Shown: positions 1 to 9,713 of the stretch, one piece after another
Position numbering within the stretch: the stretch's first letter is position 1
Layout of the letters: every line of letters begins with the position of its first letter
Assembly: GCA_016208495.1 (NCBI GenBank)
Contig: JACQXX010000163.1
Coordinates: forward strand, 1-32,544
Source of the DNA: Acidobacteriota bacterium
GTDB taxonomy: Bacteria > Acidobacteriota > Blastocatellia > Chloracidobacteriales > Chloracidobacteriaceae
Length of the DNA stretch: 32,544 nucleotides
Direction: 5' to 3'
Program-made: the position numbers and the translations under genes
The notes under the pieces: model-generated
Databases searched by the model: none
The model's input: only the letters and a program-made list of their open reading frames with translations
Told to the model about the DNA's origin: nothing

Positions 1-2
1 AA

Positions 3-1427
3 GATGGACGGGCAACCAATCTTTACATTTCAGTCCAACCGTCAGGCGCCATTTTTGATCCACCTCTGGAAGTTTCGTTTCCAAATCTTGATCGTGAACC
101 AGCCAATGCCAAAGTCCTTTTGATGAGTTTTGACCATGATGCCGGAAGATATGTCCAGGCCGGAACCGGCCACGTTAGTGCCGATGGAAAGACTGTAATC
201 AGTGATCCTGACAATGGTATCCGGGTTGGTGCCTGGCACGGTTTTCCACCAGTCGCCCCTTCACCTGAAACTAACGGGACAGGCGGGGATGGAGATTCCC
301 CAAGTAATTGCGATGCCTGGTTTTGCAGTAGCCCGGCAATCCCGTTAGGTGGTGGTATCTACCGCGCCAGTGTTCCCTCTCGTCTCTCAGTTTGCGGTTT
401 TGAAGCCAAATGCTCTTGTCCAACTTGCGATGACTGCCCAGCTCAAAAGAAATTTGTTCCGAAACAAGCAACGACAGATACTTGCCAAGTCGAGATTCAT
501 TGGTTTAGAAGTGGTGATCAAGCAACAACTATCGGCTGTTCTGAAAATAAAAGTCCGGTAACCTTTGAGGTTCTATTAGGGCAACAGGTTAAGTTGAAAG
601 GTGTTTCTAAACCTGGCTCACCACGGCAATCAAACTGGTCAATAGGTGGTGGTGAGATAATAAAAGATTTCTCAAGTTCAGAGTCCAAATCCGAAATAAC
701 CAGGCTTCCAGTGTCCGAGATTCAAAGTGACCAAGTTATCTTTTGCTTTGTTGAACCGAAAATTTACACCATACAATACACTGCCCTTGTAAATAATAAG
801 GCATATACAGCAATAGCAAAATTTGAAGTCATTGTGCCTGGAATAGACATAGATAAAGATGTTAGTACAAGGTTTGGTAATTTTTTCGTTTATAGCGATT
901 CAACCGGAGTACTTCGTGGGGGGCTTGGAAAATCTGGAGGAACACCTCAAGAATCTGGAATACAGTTCAAATTAAACTCGCCCTCAAACTACGAGATTCA
1001 ATGGGTTCAACTTGTATTAACAGGAGATAGAGATTTTTGCTTAAATGATGAGCCGTATTTTTTGTTTGCTGAAGGCTTAGATTGTAATCAAATTTCTTGC
1101 TATCCCTACTCTGGAAATAAGGAAACAAACGACTCACCAAATATGGCGTTACCCGCTGGTGCGATTAAAGCAAGAGCGTCGGATTCATTTAAAATGTATT
1201 TGATGTACAAGCCAGATAAGAATTCTACCTGGGTTACGCTGGCAGTGATTGAATGGAACTGGGCATGTAATTTTCAATTTGTAAGTAATCATTGGGTGCC
1301 AGTTATATCGTCTCAAAAGAAGATGGTAACAAGCAAGACAAGTAGTCATGAATTTCCTAAATGGAATAAAAACGTGCGAGGCATGAGTACATTTACCAAA
1401 CAACCGAAGTTTAGTTGTCCTTGGTAA
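3..1427 (+). CDS. Secreted Cys-rich/Ig-like protein, 5' truncated by window edge
   Basis: The frame is open from base 3, so the true start lies outside the window; the first internal ATG (120) is not a natural start because the conserved reading continues upstream of it. The visible N-terminal part (a segment reading VSFPNLD followed by SFDHDAGRYVQAGTG) resembles a domain found in large bacterial surface and RHS-like proteins. It is followed by a Cys-rich stretch (about bases 400-480: CSCPTCDDCPAQ). Next is an Ig/PKD-like segment around NWSIGGGEIIKDF. The tail contains a SDSFKMYLMYKPD...STWVTLAVIEWNW pattern that recurs in uncharacterised secreted proteins. No catalytic motif was seen. Base composition shifts from GC-richer to clearly AT-rich at about base 480, inside the gene, which suggests an acquired or swapped C-terminal region. 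Function unknown; probably exported. Confidence 0.75.
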   Translation, partial: DGRATNLYISVQPSGAIFDPPLEVSFPNLDREPANAKVLLMSFDHDAGRYVQAGTGHVSADGKTVISDPDNGIRVGAWHGFPPVAPSPETNGTGGDGDSPSNCDAWFCSSPAIPLGGGIYRASVPSRLSVCGFEAKCSCPTCDDCPAQKKFVPKQATTDTCQVEIHWFRSGDQATTIGCSENKSPVTFEVLLGQQVKLKGVSKPGSPRQSNWSIGGGEIIKDFSSSESKSEITRLPVSEIQSDQVIFCFVEPKIYTIQYTALVNNKAYTAIAKFEVIVPGIDIDKDVSTRFGNFFVYSDSTGVLRGGLGKSGGTPQESGIQFKLNSPSNYEIQWVQLVLTGDRDFCLNDEPYFLFAEGLDCNQISCYPYSGNKETNDSPNMALPAGAIKARASDSFKMYLMYKPDKNSTWVTLAVIEWNWACNFQFVSNHWVPVISSQKKMVTSKTSSHEFPKWNKNVRGMSTFTKQPKFSCPW

Positions 1428-1492
1428 CCAATTACGGGTTTAGATCAATTGTATTAAGAGTAACAGATTTAAACAACATGAGGGTGATTTGT

Positions 1493-2104
1493 ATGAAGAA
1501 CTTGAGCTACTTAATAATATTCAGTTTAGTTGTGATATTAATGCTACTCTGGCTTTCAGTTCAAGAAAAGAAAAGTTCAGGTTTAACAAACAATTCCCAG
1601 AGCCGCCAAGAGGAAAAGAGTACTTTGACTGTTGAAAATAATACCCAGGATGAACTGTACCCTATAATAGAATGGGGGAGTCCAGTTGAAGGATTTCAGC
1701 TATCAATTGCTTCATCAAAATCTGAATATTCAAATGGGGAAACTATTAAAGTACGATTCTCGTTGAAAAATGTCACACAAAGAACTTTTTATTTGGGGCT
1801 AAGCCACAGTGTAGAAGAGTCTTACCCCTTGTTTATTTATCGGGATAGTAATGAGAAAATCGGATTAACTTTGAGAGGTGAAGAATTCATGAAGTTTTCT
1901 CGAATTTATGGCGGATCAATGGGAATATACCTAAAACCTAACGAAATATGCACAACCAGGTCAATTATAATTAACGAACTTTATGACTTGAAGATGCCAG
2001 GGATTTATTTTATATCAACAGAAACAGCCGTACCAAGGCTAAGTAAAAAGGGTAGCTCTATTGTAAAATCAGGAACAATTAAAATTGTTATTAGGAATAA
2101 ATAG
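1493..2104 (+). CDS. Small membrane-anchored protein of unknown function
   Basis: Predicted 203 aa. I chose the ATG at 1493 because GAGGGTG lies just upstream and because the protein then opens with a classic N-terminal anchor (MKNLSYLIIFSLVVILMLLW). An earlier in-frame start at 1415 would overlap the preceding gene. After a short polar linker there is one beta-rich domain (from about WGSPVEGFQLSIASSKSEYSNGETIKVRFSLKN in two overlapping readings). This resembles the single Ig-like domains with a 'GE.I.v.f.l.N' pattern seen in BsuPI-like and other hypothetical proteins. It follows the previous gene by 65 bases on the same strand and shares its AT-rich composition, so the two may have arrived together. 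Whether it is a partner of the upstream protein is not shown. Confidence 0.7.
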   Translation: MKNLSYLIIFSLVVILMLLWLSVQEKKSSGLTNNSQSRQEEKSTLTVENNTQDELYPIIEWGSPVEGFQLSIASSKSEYSNGETIKVRFSLKNVTQRTFYLGLSHSVEESYPLFIYRDSNEKIGLTLRGEEFMKFSRIYGGSMGIYLKPNEICTTRSIIINELYDLKMPGIYFISTETAVPRLSKKGSSIVKSGTIKIVIRNK

Positions 2105-2199
2105 GTCATTGTTGTAACTAAAGCATTGCTGAGGGCTAAGTCTTTTAGTCAAACGTAAACCCATACAGCCCCTGAAAAAAAGAGAAGTGGTAAATACCA

Positions 2200-5100
2200 A
2201 TGGTTCAACAAAATCATCGAAATTTATTTCAGTGGAAAACAATCGGACTTTGTTTGATTGTAATTCTTGTTCTTATTCCAATGGTTGCGGTTTTATCCCA
2301 AAATACACCTCAACCTACTATTTCGGGAAAAACCGCCACCGTCGCCCTCATCCCCTTTGGCTCAGTCAATGCCGGGCCATTCATCTTCAGCGTAGACTCC
2401 GACCATGACGGGATGCCCGATGATGCCGAACTCCAAAATGGCACCAATCCCAATAACCCACTTGACGCTGATGCCGACCCGGATGGCGATGGTCTGACCA
2501 ATGGCGATGAAGTGACACTTGGGACAAACCCGAACAGTGCTGATTCCGATGGCGATGGGATTGATGACGGGACGGAAGTCCAGCTTGGCTACGACCCGAA
2601 AGACCCGGCGAGCTTCCCTTCGGACAATGGGCCAACTGTGGTTGCCATTGAAGTGACTCCACGTTCGATTGGGTTGAGTCGGTCGGCGATTCTTCCTCCG
2701 GACCCGGTTCAAATTACGGTCACGGGAACCCTCAGCACTGGCGAAACAGTTGACCTGACCAGCAACCCGGCGACCAGTTTTCAAGCCTTAAATCCAGCCG
2801 TGGCAACGGTTGACAGCTTCGGCAAAATTGTTGCCGTGAGCCCCGGTTCGACCACCATTCGGGTTCGCAATGCCAACCTGTCATCGGACATTCTGGTGGC
2901 GGTGTCGCAGGCGACATCGGGAATTGAGAAGGCACTCCGCTTGCCGGGATTTGCCAATAACGTAGACGTCAAAGACCGCTTCGCGTATGTCGCCTGTGGA
3001 CTGGCGGGACTTCAGGTCGTGGATGCCCGTGACCCACAAACAGCACGTATCGTCGGTTCGGTCGAACTCCCAGGCAATGCGAATGATGTCCGGGTGGCGG
3101 GGAACTTCGCCTATGTCGCGTGTGGTGAAGGCGGCTTGCAGGTGGTGGATATTTCCACGCCGTCGAATCCAATCCTGGCGGGCGGCGCTCAGTTTGGACG
3201 GGCGGTGGATGTCGTGGTCAAGGGGAATTTCGCTTTCGTGGCGGCGGGTGAGAACGGCTTGAAAGTGTTTGACCTCAGTTTTGCTCCGTACATTTCTGAA
3301 ATCGGCAGCTTCCCATTAACCGATCCAACCACTCAGTTTGCCAACGGTGTGGACGTGGATGAAGCCCGCCAACTGGCCTACCTCGCGGTCGCCAACGGCG
3401 GAGTGTACATCCTCGATGTGGCAACGCCGGCCAACCCGCAATTGCGAAGCATGGCCGAGGTTGGGTTGCTCAATGGTGATGTTGCGGCATTGGGAACAAC
3501 CGCTCAGGTCATCGGGTACAGTGCCAACACGACGGGAGGGCCAATCGTTTCCATTGATACCCAGACACCGGAAGCTCCAGCCTATGGCGGCATTACCGAC
3601 TTTTTCCAGGGCCGGTCCAGTGATGCTGAAGTTCGCAACGACCTGATGTTCACTGCCATCAATGGCGGCCCAACAACCGGCTTTATTCCCGTGTTTCGGC
3701 AACTCCCCGGCCAGGTAAAACCAGTCTATTTGGGAGCTTACACCTGCTTCAACCTTGCTGGATTGAATCCCTTCCCCTATGCCACTGGCATTGCGGTGGA
3801 CAATTCACGAATTTACCTTACGGCGGCGGCTCGAACCACCAGTCAAAATGAACGCACCGGAGATACCGCCCTCCAAATCGTGAAGTATGGTGAAAATGAT
3901 ACCTCGGACATGGCTCCAGTGGTTGAAATCACCAACCCGGTGACCAGCGGTATCGTCGTTGGCAGTGAGCAGCTTCCGATTCGGGTGACGGCCACGGATG
4001 ATGTGGCCGTGGTCGGCGTCGAAGTCAAAGTCAACGGCGTGGTGGCTGGAAATCTGACTGAGTCGCCCTACGAACTGGCATATCCAGTTCCAGTCGGAGG
4101 CCAATCGTTGGAAATTACCGCACGCGCGATAGATGCGGCGGGCAATGTCGGAGAAGCCCTCCCCGTCACGGTCACCATCGAAGCCGACCCGCTGACCTCC
4201 GTTGTCGGACAGGTGGTGGATGCGGGTGGAAATCCAATTTCCAACGTGTCGGTGACGCTGGATGGAGAGTCAATTTCAGGAATTACCGAAGGCGATGGCC
4301 GGTTCACTCTGCCGAATGTGAGCACCGTGCCGTTTGAACGAACCGTCTCTGTGACGGCGGTAGACAGTCTCCTCAACCGGCGCGGGCGTTCGGCTGCCGT
4401 GACGATGGTTCGCGGAGGCGTGACGGATGTTGGAATGATTCGACTGGCTGGCGTGCGTTCAGCCCTGCTGCCTTCGGGCCTGTCGGCACTCGGCGTTTCC
4501 ACCTTGAATCAGGATGGACATTCAGATTTGTTCGTTGGATTTTCAGACCAGCCCAGCGAAATCAGGCTTGCGGATGGAAACGGCGAATTCCTTCCAGATT
4601 CGGCCTTTGCCTTGCCGTTTGAAACCGTGACGGCTGGAATTGTCGGCCCCAATCTCTTCGATAATTTGCTGGTTCAGCTTCCGGGCCAAAGCGGTCAGGG
4701 GACGGTGGTCCAGCTTGATCCAGCTTCGGGCGTGACGGGGACCACCACGTTTGCCACCGGACTGACCGGTGAGTGCGAGCAAATGGCACGTGGGTTGGAC
4801 TTCCCAGGGTTTTCAGGCTCACAAAAACAGGTGCTCGCTTTTCTGCACACGACCGGAGGTACGCAACTGACCATCCGGGTTGAAACGGCCAGCGGGAATT
4901 TCGGCGATCCAATCCAGGTGCCGATTGCGGCGGGAATTCCGCTCCGAAGCCTGCATCTGCTTGATGTCACCCAGGATAACCTGGCTGACCTGGTTGCCGT
5001 GGCGGACATTTCGGAACTCGATACCCGGTTGATTGTGATTCCGCGCACCTCACCCACCACTTTTGGTTCACCGATTGAGACGCCGCTGGCCGTTCGAACC

Positions 5101-5526
5101 GCCGTGCCGACGCTCGGAACGGAAGACGTGGTGCTGGCGAACTTCGGCGGAAGTCAGGGGTTAGACGTGGCCGTGATGGGAGACGACCGGGTGCGGGTGT
5201 ACGCCAATGATGGGACGGGGCGATACCAGATCCAGCGGGAAATTCCGTTGCCGGAAGGAATGACCCCGCTCTGTTTAGGCCGAAGTGAAACCAGAGGAAT
5301 CGAAATTCTGACTGTTTTCCTGCAACCAGCCAATAGCCCAACCGAACGGGTGGTGTGGTTTGGAGACGGTGACGCGTTCCGGTTTGAATCGCCCGCCGGA
5401 AATGACGAATCCCGACTGAGAATCGGCAGTTTTGCCGGTGAACGGGACTTTGACCTGGTGATCGTCGAAGGCCGAAAGCTCACCACGCTGGTGGATGTTT
5501 TGAAAAACGATACACCTGAGCAGTAA
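2200..5526 (+). CDS. Secreted TSP3/BIG2/LVIVD/FG-GAP-like surface protein
   Basis: 1108 aa. An N-terminal hydrophobic segment (about residues 13-33) acts as signal peptide or anchor. Domains in order: calcium-binding thrombospondin type-3-like repeats at about 66-140 (DSDHDGMPDD, DADPDGDGLTNGDE, DSDGDGIDDGTE); a BIG2-type Ig domain at about 147-235; LVIVD beta-propeller repeats at about 240-400 (repeated pattern FAYVACG..GLQVVD); a second Ig-like domain at about 575-663 (ATDDVAVVGVEVKVNG); a carboxypeptidase-regulatory-like domain at about 664-735 (VVGQVVDAGGNPISNVSVTL); and a C-terminal FG-GAP/VCBS-like propeller. The likely role is structural or adhesive at the cell surface; no catalytic residues were seen. 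The partial, frameshifted gene at 30004-32544 on the other strand is a clear paralogue. The start ATG has only a weak purine-rich stretch (AGAGAAG) upstream. Confidence 0.85.
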   Translation: MVQQNHRNLFQWKTIGLCLIVILVLIPMVAVLSQNTPQPTISGKTATVALIPFGSVNAGPFIFSVDSDHDGMPDDAELQNGTNPNNPLDADADPDGDGLTNGDEVTLGTNPNSADSDGDGIDDGTEVQLGYDPKDPASFPSDNGPTVVAIEVTPRSIGLSRSAILPPDPVQITVTGTLSTGETVDLTSNPATSFQALNPAVATVDSFGKIVAVSPGSTTIRVRNANLSSDILVAVSQATSGIEKALRLPGFANNVDVKDRFAYVACGLAGLQVVDARDPQTARIVGSVELPGNANDVRVAGNFAYVACGEGGLQVVDISTPSNPILAGGAQFGRAVDVVVKGNFAFVAAGENGLKVFDLSFAPYISEIGSFPLTDPTTQFANGVDVDEARQLAYLAVANGGVYILDVATPANPQLRSMAEVGLLNGDVAALGTTAQVIGYSANTTGGPIVSIDTQTPEAPAYGGITDFFQGRSSDAEVRNDLMFTAINGGPTTGFIPVFRQLPGQVKPVYLGAYTCFNLAGLNPFPYATGIAVDNSRIYLTAAARTTSQNERTGDTALQIVKYGENDTSDMAPVVEITNPVTSGIVVGSEQLPIRVTATDDVAVVGVEVKVNGVVAGNLTESPYELAYPVPVGGQSLEITARAIDAAGNVGEALPVTVTIEADPLTSVVGQVVDAGGNPISNVSVTLDGESISGITEGDGRFTLPNVSTVPFERTVSVTAVDSLLNRRGRSAAVTMVRGGVTDVGMIRLAGVRSALLPSGLSALGVSTLNQDGHSDLFVGFSDQPSEIRLADGNGEFLPDSAFALPFETVTAGIVGPNLFDNLLVQLPGQSGQGTVVQLDPASGVTGTTTFATGLTGECEQMARGLDFPGFSGSQKQVLAFLHTTGGTQLTIRVETASGNFGDPIQVPIAAGIPLRSLHLLDVTQDNLADLVAVADISELDTRLIVIPRTSPTTFGSPIETPLAVRTAVPTLGTEDVVLANFGGSQGLDVAVMGDDRVRVYANDGTGRYQIQREIPLPEGMTPLCLGRSETRGIEILTVFLQPANSPTERVVWFGDGDAFRFESPAGNDESRLRIGSFAGERDFDLVIVEGRKLTTLVDVLKNDTPEQ

Positions 5527-5528
5527 TG

Positions 5529-5602
5529 CCAGTTTGTAGTCAGTAGATCGTAGTCAGTAGTTCACTAACTTCAATTGATTGAATTACTTGACTGTTTTCT
5601 AA
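5529..5602 (+). repeat. Dispersed 74-bp intergenic repeat, family A, copy 1
   Basis: Begins two bases after the stop codon of the preceding gene with CCAGTTTGTAGTCAGTAG, includes degenerate TAGTCAG heptads, and ends CTGTTTTCTAA. A copy of the same length lies at 25285-25358 on the opposite strand. By eye, about 65 of 74 positions agree without gaps, which is far more than unrelated intergenic DNA would give. Confidence 0.85.
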
Positions 5603-5611
5603 GACGATCAC

Positions 5612-5648
5612 TTCATTCCAAAATGGTATAATACCATTTTGGAATGAA
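5612..5648. repeat. Perfect 37-bp palindrome at the left end of repeat B1
   Basis: Arms of 18 bp (TTCATTCCAAAATGGTAT and its reverse complement) surround a single central A at 5630. The right arm is the left terminus of family B copy 1. The left arm is therefore an inverted extra copy of the same terminus, as if two elements met head to head. As RNA it would form a strong hairpin, but no T-run follows that would make it a classical terminator. Confidence 0.85.
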
Positions 5649-5735
5649 CCTATCGCATTACGGGAAAGCTAAATCATTGGGAGAATTGTATTTCCTGAAC
5701 CCTGAACCCGATACCCTGAACCCCAAATGGTATAA
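5634..5735 (+). repeat. MITE-like repeat family B, copy 1
   Basis: About 102 bp, aligned by eye with copies at 26982-27084 (minus) and 27200-27302 (plus). Shared blocks are CCATTTTGGAATG, ATCGCATT, AGCTAA, a heptad run, CCCGATACCCT and CCCCAAATGGTATAA. The ends are imperfect inverted repeats of each other (ATACCATTTTGG at the left, CCAAATGGTAT at the right), which fits a small non-autonomous element. The internal heptad here is CCCTGAA; the other two copies carry CCCTCAG-type heptads. No coding potential was seen. The remaining 75 bases before the next gene hold nothing I recognise. Confidence 0.8.
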
Positions 5736-5806
5736 GACCAATTCTGGTTCAGGGGCAGAAGCACCAGATAAGGAAAATAGCCTGTGGTTTGCGATTATTT
5801 TACGGC

Positions 5807-5828
5807 TGGTTCACGGTTGGTTCACGGT
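5807..5828. repeat. Tandem 11-bp duplication spanning the stop of the NHL gene
   Basis: TGGTTCACGGT occurs twice in a row. On the minus strand the first unit encodes part of the last residues (TVNQ). The second unit, shifted by two bases of frame, provides the TGA stop codon at 5811-5813. The stop therefore lies inside a duplication. Confidence 0.8.
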
Positions 5829-8800
5829 AAATTGGAATGGATAGGTAACCAGCGGAAATCCATTCACAACCAGTTGAATGGTGTTCATACCGGGTATGAG
5901 ACTCAATTGTGCTGGAGTTCCCTTCAAAATGAGTTTTGTTTCAGTTCGACGTTTGATTCGCGAACTCACATCCACCTGATTGATTTTGACCACCAGTGAG
6001 TCTTTATCCAACCCGTCACCAGTGAGCGTCAATTTATTTTCTTTAATCGTAAGGGACGAAATTTGTGGCTGCGGATCACTCAGTTTCTTTCCAATGGGAC
6101 CAATTCCTGGCTTGCCTGGTCTTCCAACGCCTTTGACCACTCGCACAAACCCGTTGAAGTACAATTGATACAGGTTCCCCTGCTGGTCAAAAACAATACT
6201 CAGAAGGTCTCCGAGTGTTTCTTTCAGACTTATTACCACCGGGTCACGAGGCAAGGTGGTAATGATTCCAGTCCGGGCATCCACCCGACGAACGGTCCGC
6301 TCAGATGGTGAACACAGATAGAGATTGCCATCGGCATCAATGGCCAGGTCAGTAATCCACCCCGCCCCGGTTTCGGTTGCCGGCACGCCATCAGTCATGA
6401 TTTCGGTTGACCGGTTCCCAGCCACATGAGTCATGGTTTTGGTCTGAGCATCAATTCGGCGGATCTGGCTGGTTGAATACAAATTGCTGATCACAAAGAT
6501 ATTTCCCCCGCCATCAGCCGCAAGTTCCTGGCAGTACCCACCCAGTTCATGGGTGCGGGCAAGCGTGGTTAGAATCCCAGTCCGGGAATCCACCTGGCGG
6601 ATACGGTAACTTTCCCCAATGATCAGGTTAGAGGTGGGATCAGTGGTAATGCCTGTGGGAAACACCGGCGTCTGCAGCGCATACGTTCCTTCTTCCTCGG
6701 CCACAACAGACCCGTTTCCAGCTACCGTGGAAATGATGTTGGTTTGACGATCCACCAGACGAACTCGAGGGCCAATTTGTAAAGCCGGGTTTCCTAAATC
6801 AGAAATCAGCAAATTGTCATTTGGAAGAAAATGCAAATCGTTTACCTGGGCCAGATTGGCCTCTTCAGATGGGCCGCCATCCCCATCAAACCCAGGGGTT
6901 CCAGTTCCAGCAACCTGAGCAATCCGGCCAGTTTCGGGGGTAACTTGGAGAACTCCCGATGAAACGCCGAGGTAGACTTTTCCATCAGAATCCACATTCA
7001 AGGCCCGGACACTCGGAATCCGGGTATTGAAGGACAGCAGTTCCTCCAGATTTAGCTCGCGAGGATGTTCAGCGCCGGCAATGAGGGTGAGGCGCTGGGA
7101 CTGGGCATCAAATCGCCAAATCCCAGCCTTGGATCCAATGTAAATGTTATCGTTGCCATCCAGTTGAATTCCAATCACTTCTGGCGGGCCACCCGCCTCC
7201 AGAAACTCAGGCGTGAGAAGGGTCGAAAGAATGCCGGTTTGCAAATCCACGCTTCGGACTCCACGATTGGGATACTCTCCAATGACCAGATTCCCTCTTT
7301 TATCCAGGGCGATACTTTTTGGAGTCATCCGGGCATTGGTGGCCGGCCCCCCATCGCCGCTATATCCCAAATATCCATTTCCAGCCACCGTGGTAATAAC
7401 GCCGGATGCGGCATCAATGCGACGCACCCGGTAGTTTCCAACATCGGCAATAAACAGATTTCCGGCCTGGTCCAGGGTAAACAGCTTAGTTTTTATTACT
7501 CCGTTAAAATTGAACGTAGCCTGGGTGGCCGGCCCCCCATCACCACTTGACCCCTTTTGGCCTGTTCCAGCCACGAGTTGAATAATCTGGCTGTCAGGAT
7601 TCAGGGAAAAGATCTGATTCAAGTCTTCAAAATAAAGCCGGTTGTTCTGGTCAATGGTCAACCCCTGGGCTTTGACCAGTAAGAATTTATCGGCGGGTGT
7701 CCCGTCCGTGCGGGATCGCCCTCCGCCAACCACGGTGGTAATAATTCCAGTGAGCGCGTCAACTCGGCGAATCCGCCGTCCGTTGTTATCAGAAATAAAA
7801 AGATTTCCAGCCCGATCCAAAACTACGTCATGGGCATCCACCAGCCTTGCCGCCCTGGCCGGGCCGCCGTCTTTAATACTCCCAGCGATATCCCCGCCAA
7901 CAATCGTGGTTACAATCCGGGTGTCGGCATCAATTCGGCGGATCCGTATACCATCAGCGGTGTAAATATTGCCGAGGGTATCAACGGTAAAGAGCGAAGT
8001 TTCCAAAGAAACCGACGGATCAGTGGCCCTGGCGCCATCACCATTGTATGCCGCACCACCGACAATGAAACTGGCTTCTCCAGTCACCATTTCGTCAAGT
8101 CGTTTGGGAATAATCGTCAATTTGGCCTGGGAAATTTCCCCACGGTTTTGAACACTCAAGGCTCGTTCACCGGGTAAGAATTGAGGTGGGACTCGAAACC
8201 GAATTTCAGTGGCTGACACGACGTTCACGTCAGAAATCGGTGTATTTCCAAGCGTGACAATGCTTTCCGGAGCAAAATTTTCACCGGTGATCGTAATTTC
8301 AGTTCCGCCGTCAATACGGGCAGTATCCTGGCTTAATGACAAAATCCGAGGCGCTCCAACTGCCACCACTTTCAGCGATTCTTCTTCAAGTGCGTCTTGA
8401 TCAAGGACAAAACTCCCAATCTGATTGACCGAAACGCTCACGGGTTTCATAAAGGTGACCCCCGGCTGGGCCAGTTCAATCACTTCCGGCAATTTGCCCA
8501 GGGGACGCAAAACCACATACACCCCGGATTGATCAACCACATTCAGGTTGCCCACGGTGTCAAAGCTCAGGCTGCTCGGTTGACGAAATACGATTTCATC
8601 ACGGGGGTTATCCATCTGGCGTAAGGATTGAATCGCGACGCCACGCGTACTCGACGCAACCCCAATCGTGGTCACCTGACCAGAGAAACTTCCATCACTC
8701 GCTCGGGCGAGTTCGATCAGGCGAATCCGGTTATTTCCTTCATCAGCCACACCCAAAGTACGACCATCACTACTCAGCGTTAACCCAGCCGGGCGGAAAA

Positions 8801-9713
8801 AGCGGGCATCTGACCCAGGTCCGTCCACTTTTCCCGATTCACCTGGATATCCCGCAACCAGGCGTACCTGTTGGGCCGCCAAATCCAGATAATAAATGGC
8901 ATGATTGTCGGTATCAGCCAGAAACAAATTGCCTCCGGCTTCGACGGCAACTCCACGTGGGCTCCATAACCGCAAATTCGAAAGGGAAAGAGTACCCGTC
9001 TGGTCAAATCGTGGTGTTCCTGGAAGTCCAATTCCAACAATAGTTTGAACCTCATTGGTAAAGGTAATTTTGCGCAGGCTATGGTTGAGTGTATCCGCGA
9101 TATAAACCCCGCCCGTGGTGCTGTTATCAATGCCAATGGCCGTGGGGCCGGCAAACAGGGATTGAGATCGCAGGCCATCTCGGATACCACGCACATTCTT
9201 ACTGCCAGCAAAAACCTCAAATGAAGAATTAAGCGCACTGTCAGCCCGCATAATCACATTCTGCAAGGGGTTGCTCAAATAGATCTGGCCTTTGCCATCC
9301 AAGCGGGTTTCACCGCGAACTTTTTCCCCTTTCCGTTTCTCAACCCGCACCACGGTGACAAAAACCGAGGCCGCCTGTCCGTTCCTGGTAACCGTGACGG
9401 TGGCAAAACCACGCTTTTTTCCTTCAACTTCACCCGTGATGGAATTTACTTCGGCGATATCTGGACTTCCAGAACTCCATCGCAGCCCGGAAAGCTGGTT
9501 TCCATCTTCATCGGTCGCGGTCAAAACAATCCGATTTCCTTCATTGACCACTGGTCGCCGCTGGCTGATTTTGAGGATGAGTTGAGTGGAGCGACCCGGC
9601 AAAGCCAGAGATTTTTTCAACCGTGAATTCATCCAAACTGATGGCGTTACCAGACACCCAACCAGGATGACTATGGCTGATACCAGCCCGAAAAGTATGA
9701 TTCTTCGATACAT
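5811..9713 (-). CDS. Large exported NHL-repeat protein with BIG2 and TIG domains
   Basis: 1300 aa from the ATG at 9713. The frame stays open to a TTG at 9776, but the ATG gives a protein starting with a basic end and a hydrophobic segment (MYRRIILFGLVSAIVILVGC), so I prefer it; no clear Shine-Dalgarno site decides. Domains: a BIG2 Ig-like domain at about 40-125; a first NHL block at about 170-340 (GGVYIADTLNHSLRKI, NLFLADTDNHAIYYLD); an IPT/TIG domain at about 450-540 (IDGGTEITITGENFAPESIVTLG); and a long second NHL block of repeated 'G.ITTVAGNG..GYSGDGGPAT.A' units. A final TIG-like end follows (LTLTGDGLDKDSLVVKIN). NHL blocks of this kind form extracellular beta-propellers used for binding; no enzyme motif was seen. 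It is transcribed divergently from the TonB-dependent receptor. Confidence 0.85.
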   Translation of the reverse strand: MYRRIILFGLVSAIVILVGCLVTPSVWMNSRLKKSLALPGRSTQLILKISQRRPVVNEGNRIVLTATDEDGNQLSGLRWSSGSPDIAEVNSITGEVEGKKRGFATVTVTRNGQAASVFVTVVRVEKRKGEKVRGETRLDGKGQIYLSNPLQNVIMRADSALNSSFEVFAGSKNVRGIRDGLRSQSLFAGPTAIGIDNSTTGGVYIADTLNHSLRKITFTNEVQTIVGIGLPGTPRFDQTGTLSLSNLRLWSPRGVAVEAGGNLFLADTDNHAIYYLDLAAQQVRLVAGYPGESGKVDGPGSDARFFRPAGLTLSSDGRTLGVADEGNNRIRLIELARASDGSFSGQVTTIGVASSTRGVAIQSLRQMDNPRDEIVFRQPSSLSFDTVGNLNVVDQSGVYVVLRPLGKLPEVIELAQPGVTFMKPVSVSVNQIGSFVLDQDALEEESLKVVAVGAPRILSLSQDTARIDGGTEITITGENFAPESIVTLGNTPISDVNVVSATEIRFRVPPQFLPGERALSVQNRGEISQAKLTIIPKRLDEMVTGEASFIVGGAAYNGDGARATDPSVSLETSLFTVDTLGNIYTADGIRIRRIDADTRIVTTIVGGDIAGSIKDGGPARAARLVDAHDVVLDRAGNLFISDNNGRRIRRVDALTGIITTVVGGGRSRTDGTPADKFLLVKAQGLTIDQNNRLYFEDLNQIFSLNPDSQIIQLVAGTGQKGSSGDGGPATQATFNFNGVIKTKLFTLDQAGNLFIADVGNYRVRRIDAASGVITTVAGNGYLGYSGDGGPATNARMTPKSIALDKRGNLVIGEYPNRGVRSVDLQTGILSTLLTPEFLEAGGPPEVIGIQLDGNDNIYIGSKAGIWRFDAQSQRLTLIAGAEHPRELNLEELLSFNTRIPSVRALNVDSDGKVYLGVSSGVLQVTPETGRIAQVAGTGTPGFDGDGGPSEEANLAQVNDLHFLPNDNLLISDLGNPALQIGPRVRLVDRQTNIISTVAGNGSVVAEEEGTYALQTPVFPTGITTDPTSNLIIGESYRIRQVDSRTGILTTLARTHELGGYCQELAADGGGNIFVISNLYSTSQIRRIDAQTKTMTHVAGNRSTEIMTDGVPATETGAGWITDLAIDADGNLYLCSPSERTVRRVDARTGIITTLPRDPVVISLKETLGDLLSIVFDQQGNLYQLYFNGFVRVVKGVGRPGKPGIGPIGKKLSDPQPQISSLTIKENKLTLTGDGLDKDSLVVKINQVDVSSRIKRRTETKLILKGTPAQLSLIPGMNTIQLVVNGFPLVTYPFQFTVNQP

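Noticed and set aside
4068-5486. Minus-strand frames opposite the TSP3/LVIVD gene
   Set aside because: They overlap a long plus-strand gene with recognisable domains and are shadows produced by its GC-rich codon use.
5644-5999. Two short plus-strand frames at the end of the NHL gene
   Set aside because: The first is mostly repeat B; the second is antisense to the NHL coding sequence.
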